A stretch of 64,000 bases of DNA, taken from contig JAPTJF010000048.1 in the NCBI GenBank assembly GCA_029339195.1, positions 124,001 through 188,000 on the forward strand, given 5' to 3'. A model generated the notes under the pieces. It did not search any database. It was not told where the DNA came from and was given only the letters and a program-made list of their open reading frames with translations. Source of the DNA: Micractinium sp. NFX-FRZ (lineage: Eukaryota > Chlorophyta > Trebouxiophyceae > Chlorellales > Chlorellaceae). A program made the translations under genes and the position numbers. This document shows positions 56,901-64,000 of the stretch, one piece after another. How positions within the stretch are numbered: position 1 is the stretch's first letter; the number at the start of each line of letters is the position of its first letter.

Positions 56901-57526
56901 AACAACCACCACGCCTTCCCCTACTCGGCGCGCCACGGGCTGGAGCCAGAGCAGGTGGACATTGCCTGGTACGTCATCCGAGGCCTGCAGGTGAGGATTA
57001 GGTTGAGAACTTTTTGTTTTGAGGGGATGTTTGGTAAGAGATTGGGGGCATGTTGCCCAGGAAGTCATCCGCGGCCTGCAGGTAAGCTGTGATGTGTGAG
57101 CTGGGTTATAGCATCAGAGTGTTGGCAAGTAGTGCGGAGTGGTGGGCCTGGGCCGCAACGCTGCTGCTTCTTTCCTGCACTCCCCTCCCCCCTCCCGCCC
57201 TTTACCCATCCACTCGCACCCATGCCCTGCCCCTGAGGCTCGTCTCTCACAGTGATTCCAAGTGCAGGCCCTGGGGCTGGCCTAGGACATCCGCCTGCCC
57301 TCCATTTCTCTCTCCCAACCACCACCAGGTGTCCACTTAAACCTCGAATTCACGCCCATTTGATCGAATGCAGGCCCTGGGGCTGGCCTGGGACATCCGC
57401 CTGCCCAGCGAGGAGCAGAAGAGGAAGCTGAGCAGGGCTGCCCAGCACAAGGCCTCGCCTGCTGAGCTGGCGGGGGAGGTGGCGCCTGATGAGCTGGCAA
57501 GCGCCGCCGCCGCCAAGGAGGAGTGA
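53965..57526 (+). CDS. Membrane fatty-acyl desaturase (FAD5/delta-9 type)
   Basis: Di-iron integral membrane desaturase of the plant ADS/FAD5 type, inserting a double bond (probably delta-9 or delta-7) into a saturated acyl chain. Exons 53965-54192, 54456-54589, 54847-54928, 55371-55493, 55848-55952, 56314-56376, 56544-56578, 56804-56990 and 57374-57526; 369 residues. Three His boxes are intact: HRQLTHRSF, WVRHHRFHHQNTD and WHNNHHAFPYSARHGLE. Family context includes DPHSTYEGFFWAHCGWL, WHVTWLVNSACHIYGTRPY and ALGLAWDIRLP. Hydrophobic helices lie around residues 78-115 and 225-255. No clear transit peptide is visible, so ER is as likely as plastid. Four introns hold partial exon copies. TGTAA motifs near 58107 and 58122 may mark the 3' end. 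Confidence 0.95.
55038..55172 (+). repeat. Two copies of desaturase exon 3 end
   Basis: The exon 3 end (tgctggcctacctgggcac through the cag and gtgggt donor at 54895-54935) recurs at 55038-55078 and 55131-55172 in the downstream intron. The second copy keeps a CAG|GTGGGT donor. Confidence 0.85.
56683..56707 (+). repeat. Copy of desaturase exon 7 end
   Basis: aacaggtgacctgt, the end of exon 7 with its donor at 56574, is repeated 120 bp downstream at 56694 in the intron, preceded by a similar ctctggca stretch. Confidence 0.75.
57062..57086 (+). repeat. Copy of desaturase exon 8 end
   Basis: tcatccgcggcctgcaggta repeats the exon 8 end and donor at 56974 with one exon substitution, offset 91 bp. 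The copied donor, GTAAGC, looks at least as strong as the original. Confidence 0.85.
57258..57301 (+). repeat. Copy of desaturase exon 9 start
   Basis: The acceptor and first 11 codons of exon 9 are repeated 106 bp upstream with almost no change. One change creates an in-frame TAG (ALGLA then stop), so use of this acceptor would truncate the protein. Confidence 0.92.
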
Positions 57527-58166
57527 GGCGGCAGGCGGCATACCTGCACTCTGGCGGCACGGCGCGCCGTTCGGCCTGCCTGTGGCAGGCAGCACCGGCA
57601 TAGGAGCCGCAGGGTGGGCTGACAGCGGGTTGCGCCCACACCCAGCCAGTGTATCAACGGGCCCAGCTTGAGCCTGGTTGCTGGGAAGGGCCGAGAGCCC
57701 AGTGTACGACGGACAGGCAGAGGGCGGCAAGAGGGCAAGAGGGTCCTGGCGCGGGGACCTCCCCCCTCGCACACCCCTGCTTCCGTGCATGGAAGTGCTT
57801 CGAGAACTAGAGCGTGAGCAATACTGCTCCTTTATCACAGGTTGAATGGAACTAGAGAACCCACAACCCCGGCCCGTGCGCCGGGTCTCTTGACTGCCTT
57901 TGCACTGTATTGGTATAGCGATACGCCTGTCCTTTCATTCATACCCATGTTTAGCCGTGCGCATTGCGGCATGTTGCTTCGTTTGCATGAACTCCTGCAT
58001 CTGCTCATGTTGCTGTACTCCCCAGCGCTGCTTGCAATGGGCCAAACCCCAAGTGGCAACGGCCGCCTTGGGCGCGCATTACAAGTGCGCGCGGCAACAG
58101 GCCGCCCTGTAACAAGTTGCAGTGTAACATGTTAGATCGTGTTGCAGACAGGGCCGCACTGCACCA
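57527..58166. other. Convergent 3' region, desaturase / RNase H
   Basis: 640 bp with no gene seen. TGTAA motifs occur on the plus strand near 58107 and 58122 and on the minus strand near 58079, so the two transcripts may end close together or overlap. Confidence 0.6.
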
Positions 58167-61132
58167 TCACGCCACTTGCCGCGCCCGCTTGGCAGGCTGC
58201 TTTGCACCGCCGCCACCACTGCTCTCGCTACCTGCCCCAGCCTCCTCCCTTGCTCCATCTGCCCCGCCTTCTGCTGCTGCCACTGCCGCATCCGCTGTGC
58301 CCGCCGCCACTGGCGCCGCCGCTGCCTCCTCGGCTGTGCCCGCCGCCCCGCCCCAGCCGTCATCCCAGCCATCCTCTGCCGCTGCTGCCTCGGCCGCCTC
58401 GGCCGCTTCAGCCGCCGCCATTGCAGCCTCCAGGCGCCACAGCTGCGGGTTCACCCCCGATCGGTAGTCGTCGATCGCCTGGTTGGAAAGCGCATCCGCC
58501 ACCTGTGATCGAGTCAGCGGCGGGGGCAGCGCAAGTCAAGTTGGCATAAGGTGGGAGGCGCGGGCTAGTGTCAGAAAGAGCCTTAGGCACTGCTTGCCTG
58601 GTACGACAGCGCACCCGCCGCCTGCGGTCGACAGCAGGGCGGAGCAGGGGCAGAGGGAGGCCGGGGGCGGGAGTGGGGCTTGACGTGCCACCGGTGAGGC
58701 TTGTTCCTCCCGCCCCGATCTACTAGCACCCGGGCTCCGAGGCCCTCTCAAGAACCTTCATGACACCTGGCACGCACCTAAATTCACTCCTGCAGCACCC
58801 AGCGCACGGCTTGTGACCCGAAGCAGCACCCAGCACACCCACAAACGTAGAGGGGGTGTAACGAGGTCCAGCCCCCCTTGCTGCTGCTGCTAATGCTGCT
58901 GCTGCCGCTGCTCATGTTCCCACCTTGTTGAACTGGCGCAGCACCTGGCGTGCCTCAAAGTGATCAAAGCGCCGGCGCAGCCCTGCCGCTGCCGCATGGT
59001 ACCGCTGCAGCTCCTCGTTCTTCACGCGCCACTCCCCCAGCACCTGCAGCAGTGGGGAGGGTATAAAGGAGCAGAGGGTGGAGGGTGGGCATGGAACTGA
59101 GCAACTGCAGCGGCAGGTGACAGCTCCAGCTATTCATTCACTGCACGCCACTTCCCAAGCCCCTGCGGTAAGAGGCAGGCGGGGACTGCGTGGGAAAGAA
59201 GGGGCTGAAGGGAGGCGGGCATGCAGGTGGGGTGGTGGCACCGCTGCTCGCACTGCCCACCCCCACCCCAGCCCACCTGCCGGATGATAAGGCACTGTCC
59301 CCTGTAACTATTGATGCGTCGGCACCACAGATGGACTCTGCCAACCTGCCCACGCCCTCTCAACAGACTAATCGCTCACCCCTGCCCAGCCCACCTGTCT
59401 GATGATAAGTGTGCTGTCCCCCAACACCTTGACGCGCCGGCAGCCCAGCTCCAGCGCCGCCTGCAGCCCCGCTATGAGCCCGGCATACTCGGCCTGGTTG
59501 TTGGTGTGGTAGTCACCCATGTATTGGCACATGCGCGCCACCTGCAGCGGTCAAGGGTGGGGGGAGAGGCAGGGGCGGGGGGCAGGGAGAATGGGGTGGT
59601 TACGGTGTTGATATCAAAGTCCCGTGAGCTCTGGCACATGCGCGCCACTTGCAGCGGGTGGGAGGAGGGGCAGTGCAGGGGCGGGGGCGAAGCAGGGAGG
59701 ATGGGGTGCTTAGGAGTGTTGAAATGAAAGTCCCGCGAGCTCTGGCACATGCGTGTCAGCTGCAGCGGTTGGGGGAGAGGCAGGGGCAGGGGCAGGGAGG
59801 GGCAGGATCCTGAGGAACAGTGGCAGAGGGGTTGAGGGCAGGAGCAGACCCGACCAGCCGGGCGCCCAGGTTGGAGGCAGGCAGGCAGGCAGGCGGGCGG
59901 GAGTGGCAGCCAACGCACCTGGCACCCCCTCTACCACCAGTCCCTCCACGCCGCTGGCACCGTTGTGCACTGCACCATGGCAGCTCCCACCCCTCCCTCC
60001 CCACACCCGCATTAAGCACTCCTTAACCACTCCGACGGGGCAGAACCGCAGCCTCACCTCCACACCGGTGGCATCGTCATACAGCACGGCGCCAAAGCCT
60101 GCGGGCCCCGGGTTGCGTTTGGAGGCCCCATCAAACTCCTGCACCCAGGCAAGGTGGGAGGGCAGGTGGGGTGAGAAAAGTGCGGGGTGGCAGGAGGGAT
60201 ATCAGGGGGGGGGGGGGATTTGAGGAGCGGATGTATGGGCAGCCAACAGGGAGGCCAAAGGCAGGTGGGTGGGGAGGGAGGCAAGGAGGCAGGTGATGTC
60301 CGGGGGAAGCTGGGCAGCAGCTGGGTGGGGGAGTGTGAACAGAGAAGAGAGAGGGCGATGGTGTGCTGGAGCAGCGCGCTGCAGGTCCATGCGTCCCAAG
60401 TACGACGCCATACTGCCTCCTGGTACAACTGAAAACAAAACTTGACCTTTCAACTCGTCCGGCTGCAATGGAGGAACCAAAAAACAAACTAAGCAACAGT
60501 CCTGCACCCCCGCTGCCTCTCCCGCTCACCAGGCGCAGCACCCGGCCGGTGGGTGGCAGCGGGTTGGCGGGTGCTGCTGCTCCTGCTGCTGCTGTGGCCT
60601 GCCGCTTGGCACCGGGTGCTGCTGCTGCTGCTGCTGCAGCTGCTGCTGCTGCTGTGGTATGCCGCTTGCCAACAGCGGCCCCGCTGGGCGCACGGCGCTT
60701 GCGGGTGGCTGCTGCTGCTGCTGACCCTGCTGCTGTGCTTTCGGATGCTTCTGCCGCCGGTGCCGCCGCCGGTGCCGCTGTCCCCCCGCCTCCCGGGCCT
60801 GCTGCTGTGGCCGCTTGCTGCACCGCTACCCCATGCTGCTGCAGGTAGCTTAGCGCCTCCTGCTCGCTGCCAAACCCCTTGTAGTTGTTGCCAGGGAAGC
60901 CTTTGACCTGGGCCAGGCACTGGTCCCAGCTTGCATAGAGCCCTGGGCGGCGGCCCACCGCCACCGCGTAGCACTTCTTGCCCATCGCCTTGGGAGCGAA
61001 GCTGTCACTGCCGCCGGAGCTATCACGAGCTGATGGAACTGCACTGAGGTGTAGGAGACGAGGGGAGGCACGCAGGGAGCCGGTAGCCGCTGCACTAATG
61101 TGGAGGGCGCGCAGGGAGGCGCGCAGGAGCAT
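58167..61132 (-). CDS. RNase H1-like protein with N-terminal viroplasmin domain
   Basis: Ribonuclease H that cuts RNA in RNA-DNA hybrids. Exons 60530-61132, 60058-60138, 59395-59541, 58924-59043 and 58167-58502; 428 residues. The N-terminus MLLRASLRALHISAAATGS resembles an organelle presequence, so mitochondrion or plastid is likely; MGKKCY about 50 residues in could start a nuclear form. A Cauli_VI/viroplasmin domain follows (CYAVAVGRRPGLYASWDQC, VKGFPGNNYKGFGSEQEAL), which binds hybrids. After an Ala-rich basic linker comes the catalytic domain: RLEFDGASKRNPGPAGFGA (Asp), TNNQAEYAGLIAGLQAALE (Glu), VLGDSTLIIRQ (Asp) and FNKVADALSNQAIDD (Asp), so the four carboxylates are present. The C-terminus is an unusual Ala/Glu-rich acidic tail of about 90 residues. 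A longer start at 61291 is possible but less likely. Confidence 0.93.
59266..59300 (-). repeat. Copy of RNase H exon 3 end
   Basis: gcccacctgc plus ggatgataag repeats the exon 3 end and donor at 59389, offset 118 bp in the downstream intron. Confidence 0.85.
59625..59775 (-). repeat. Two copies of RNase H exon 3 start
   Basis: The exon 3 start with acceptor (ggcacatgcgcgccacctgc at 59526) recurs at 59633 (offset 107 bp) and 59744 (offset 111 bp from the first copy). Their translations begin VARMCQ and LTRMCQ, like the true VARMCQ. Confidence 0.92.
60193..60220 (+). repeat. G-rich homopolymer run in RNase H intron
   Basis: About 13 consecutive G near 60205-60217 in the first intron of the RNase H gene. 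The length may be unreliable. Confidence 0.7.
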
Positions 61133-61305
61133 GCTCGGAGGTGCACGCCACTTTTCAAGCGGATACCGACACTGCAATGCAACGGGACGCCCTGGAGAGA
61201 CCGAAACCAGGTCCATGCATGCGGTGCGAAGCAGGCGCAGCAGCTCCTTGCCGGGATGGCTCTTTTTGCGATGCGGCAGCACAACAGACACACCATTTAC
61301 GAAAC
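61133..61305. promoter_or_regulatory. Bidirectional promoter, RNase H / GNAT
   Basis: Only 173 bp separate the two divergent start codons, so core promoters must be shared or overlapping. No TATA box was seen. Confidence 0.6.
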
Positions 61306-62727
61306 ATGGCAGCGTTGTGCGTCACATCAGCGCAGCTGCAGGCTCCCCGGCCAAGGAGCAGTGCGGCCTTCCCTAGAAACTGGAGGGCGCAGAGCTCTCG
61401 TGCTTACCCGGCGTCCCTCAGTGGGGCGGTGCAGCAGCAATGGCAGCTTGAGGTCCGCAGAGGCTACGTGCAGGACGCAGTTGCGGTGAGTGCCTGCCCC
61501 GCCTGCCGCCACTGCTGCCTGCTGCTGCCTGCCGGCTAGGTGGTTGCTGCATGGCGCTCCCCACCAGCCCAGACACTGCATAGCGTTGCTATCTGGCGCT
61601 TCCACTTGCATTATGCGAGTTCACTTGCAGTATGCGAGCCTGGCAACGCTCCTGTGTTGCCCCTTACCCCGTTACCCGCCCTATCCCACCTTGCTCGTCA
61701 CTTTTCGCCCGCTCACCCTCCCCTGCCCCTCTGCCCCTCTGCTTTCTCCCCCCTACCTAACACGCTCATCAGGTCAGCAAGCTGCTAGCCCAAGCCTTTC
61801 TCAGCAGCGACCCTCTGGCCGACGAGGGACAGTCGCTGAGCGGCCCGCAGCTGCTTCAATACCAGCTCAAGCTATTGGCGGCCCTGCAATGGCGGGCCTC
61901 CACTCTAGGCAGCAGCTTCATCACCATTACAGCAACCGAGTGCAGCAGCGGCCAGCTGGCGGGAGTGGCCAACGTCACGCCCGGCCTGGCCCTGGCAGAT
62001 GCAGCAGACCACTTGGAGCTGGGCCCAGGGGGATCGTTGGCAGCAGCCACTATTAGCAACATGGCAGTGGATGCAGCGTTCAGGCGGCGGGGGCTGGGCC
62101 GCATGCTGCTGTCGGCCTGCGAGCGGGCGGCCTGCGAGTGCTACGCCCCGCCAGCCAGCGTGATGGCACTGGCGGTGTACCGCCTGAACGAGGTGGGTGC
62201 TTGTGTGTGCCTAGCGTGGGCAGCGTGGACTGTGGGCTGTGTGGGGAGTGTGGTGGTCTGACCTCAAGGGGAGATGGCAGCAGCTGCACCCCGCGAGTCC
62301 CTGTCGGCTGCGGCAGTGGGCATACCAGCTGCGCGCCGAGCCTTTCCGGGCGCAATGGCCCTCCTGTCGAGCTGCTGCCGGCCCCAGGGCCGTACTTGTG
62401 GCTCCTGCACCCCCTGCCCCTGCCTTCCTTTCAGCGGTACAGCTGTACCACAGCAGCAGGCATGGACTCCGTTTCAGTGCCTCGTTGTGCATGCCCCACC
62501 CCCCTGCCCTGCAGCCAGCGGTACAGCTGTACCGCAGCAGCGGGTACGAGCTGGACGACAGCTGGATGGACCAGCGGTGGGCAGACAGCGCGGAGAGGGG
62601 GCGCGTGGGCTTTGCGCGGCGGCAGCTGATGCTCAAGCCGCTGGGAGGCGGCAGCCTGCCGCGGCGGCGAGACGCCAGCGAGAGCAGCGGCAGCGGCACC
62701 GGCGGCAGCAGGCAGCCTGCCGCCTGA
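61306..62727 (+). CDS. GNAT-family N-acetyltransferase
   Basis: Acetyltransferase using acetyl-CoA; the substrate is unknown. Exons 61306-61485, 61773-62192 and 62515-62727 give 270 residues. The first 45 residues (MAALCVTSAQLQAPRPRS onward) are rich in Ala, Ser and Arg with few acids, like a chloroplast transit peptide. The GNAT core shows a beta-strand region (SSFITITATECSSGQLAGVA), motif A with ISNMAVDAAFRRRGLGRML (the RRGLG loop that binds CoA pyrophosphate), LSACERAACECY, and motif B VMALAVYRLNEPAVQLYRSS with GYE. The plan resembles plastid GNAT proteins of plants that acetylate protein N-termini or lysines. The tail is Ser/Gly-rich. The intron before exon 3 carries a partial copy of that exon. 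Confidence 0.9.
62431..62470 (+). repeat. Copy of GNAT exon 3 start
   Basis: agcggtacagctgtacc and following bases repeat the exon 3 start 84 bp upstream (62433 against 62517) in the intron, with its own cag-like acceptor. Confidence 0.9.
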
Positions 62728-63120
62728 CACTCCTCTACATCCTCTTCTCTTCATGAGGCTCTGCTTTGCTACTGTAGACCCTGTGTATGTATCCCTACTC
62801 TGGCCCTGCTCTGCCGGCAGGTCAGGACTGTTTGTGTGCAGCACTTGTACTCGATCGATTCACATGTTCTGAAATCTCTTGTGCGATTCCTGTCGTGCGT
62901 GAACTGCAAATTTTCAAGCTGCCGCATGCAAGCTGTCAAAGAGCGCAGGCGCATGTGGGCGCAGACAACAGAGGTTGGGTGGAGGTCGGAGGTGGAGGTG
63001 GAAGCGGGGGCATGCTCGTAAACGCGAGTGGACAAGCAGGCGAGATGGGGTGGGTGGGGCAAAGAGACCGGAGGGAGAGAGGGCTGGCTTCCGGTTCAGG
63101 GACTTGCGCTTGTTTTGCGT
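62728..63120. other. Convergent 3' region at right end
   Basis: 393 bp between the GNAT stop and the stop of the minus-strand secreted-like gene. No gene or structured repeat was seen. Confidence 0.6.
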
Positions 63121-64000
63121 TTAATCGTTGGTCAGAGTCACCTTGTACCCATAGGAATCGATGCACGTCTCTCCCATATCGATCTGCGTGACAAGAACAG
63201 AAGAATGCAGACTGTTGTTGCCAGGGTGGGCTGCTGCACTAGCAGCTATGCTCACCTCCCCATCAACTTGTGCACGCGTATGATACCCCTATTTTTCTTT
63301 TCCGCATCTCCACCCCCCCCTCACCTTCTTAAGAGCGTGGCAGGAAGCAGAGGAGCCGGAGGCGCAGGGTGCGCCAGTGGGGCCGCTGTCCTGCAGGTCC
63401 ACCCACACTACACCCTGCTCTCCGTCGCCGCTCCACTGCACCGGGGACCCTGACGAGTTGGTGCCGGAGGCGTAATAATAGAAGTACCTGTTCTTGGGGG
63501 GGGGAAGAAGTCAATCCCTGTGCAAGTTGGGGATTCAACCAGGACGCGTCAGCAGTCCAGCACAACCAGCGCCCCCTTGCATGCATGCAACCTCACCGGT
63601 TGCGGGTGTCCAAGACGCTGGCAGTCTCGCCAGGTGCAAATTCCAGCCATGCCCGCGTGCAGAACTCGCCCAGCCCGTGAAGGCCGTCGATGCAATAGCC
63701 GTCCTTCAGGCCGTCGCCGTCATCCGCCTGCCCTTGGACCGCCACCCACACGGTGAAGGCAGCCTGGTTCTCAAAGTAGACTGGCCAGGGCGTGCAAGTG
63801 CTGCCGCCATCGCCGCCGCACTCAGTCACCTGCTCGGATGGCGGCGAGCCGCTGGTGAGGGCCAGGTTGTATATGGTGCCGTCAGGGCCGGTGAGGTCAG
63901 TGTAGCAGTTGGTGTTGGAGGAGAGAGTGCCCGACGGACTGGCTGCCGCATCACACGACTTGATGGGTGCAGATTGGCGCGTGCCGTTTTTCTGCAGCCC
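63121..64000 (-). CDS. Secreted-like protein of unknown function, 5' end beyond window
   Basis: Not recognised with confidence. Visible exons are 63597-64000 (entering from the right edge), 63325-63487 and 63121-63183, joined in phase and ending GYKVTLTND and TAA. The visible part is about 210 residues with spaced Cys (SNTNCYTD, VTECGGDGGSTC, KDGYCIDG, GEFCTRAWLEF, GAPCASGSSASC). Its acidic, Gly/Ser-rich, Cys-bearing composition is typical of extracellular proteins. The stretch WLEFAPGETASVLDTRNRYF followed by YYYAS and WSGDGEQG loosely recalls DUF1036-type proteins, but this is from memory and tentative. The first visible bases contain CTGCAG, so the exon may begin at 63996. Confidence 0.62.

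Noticed and set aside
60530..60960. CAG/GCT-rich tract as a separate repeat element in RNase H
   Set aside because: It is the coding linker (poly-Ala on the minus strand), not a mobile or satellite element.
1..64000. Transposons, CRISPR arrays, rRNA or organelle DNA
   Set aside because: No reverse transcriptase, transposase, terminal repeats, spacer arrays or rRNA-like blocks were recognised on either strand.

Overview
The window is GC-rich nuclear DNA of a green alga, most likely a trebouxiophyte related to Chlorella. This rests on plant-type TTTAGGG telomeric repeats, dense short GT-AG introns (up to 15 coding exons per gene), TGTAA motifs after several genes, and plant-lineage proteins (SnRK2-like kinase, ACB-kelch protein, RGG-tailed Alba protein, plant-type RNase H, FAD5-type desaturase). 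Exon borders were read by eye from splice sites. In every gene that is complete in the window the exon phases close to one open frame, which is the main internal check.

Layout from left to right (strand): a secreted Cys-rich protein running off the left edge (-); CCT5 chaperonin subunit (-), divergent from an Alba RNA/DNA-binding protein (+); an orphan multi-pass membrane protein (-), divergent from an ankyrin-HECT ubiquitin ligase (+); two tandem GT90 (CAP10/POGLUT-like) glycosyltransferases (-); an aquaporin (-); an acyl-CoA-binding kelch protein (-); an SnRK2-like kinase with a degenerate active site (-), divergent from a METTL21-type methyltransferase (+); a membrane fatty-acid desaturase (+); an RNase H1 with N-terminal viroplasmin domain (-), divergent from a GNAT acetyltransferase (+); and a secreted protein of unknown function running off the right edge (-). 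The genes do not form one pathway. The ACB-kelch protein and the desaturase both belong to acyl-lipid metabolism, and the two GT90 genes are recent tandem duplicates.

The most unusual signal is structural. In at least ten of the fourteen genes, introns carry one to three partial copies of the neighbouring exon edge together with its splice site, mostly 80 to 140 bp from the original. These look like small tandem duplications with one end in an exon and the other in the intron, so the intron grows while the protein is kept. One such copy, at the left edge, abuts exactly five TTTAGGG telomeric units. Other points of note are three GC-AG introns, a likely SnRK2 pseudokinase, and a gene-conversion-like last exon shared by the two GT90 genes. 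No CRISPR array, rRNA, tRNA or transposon was recognised.
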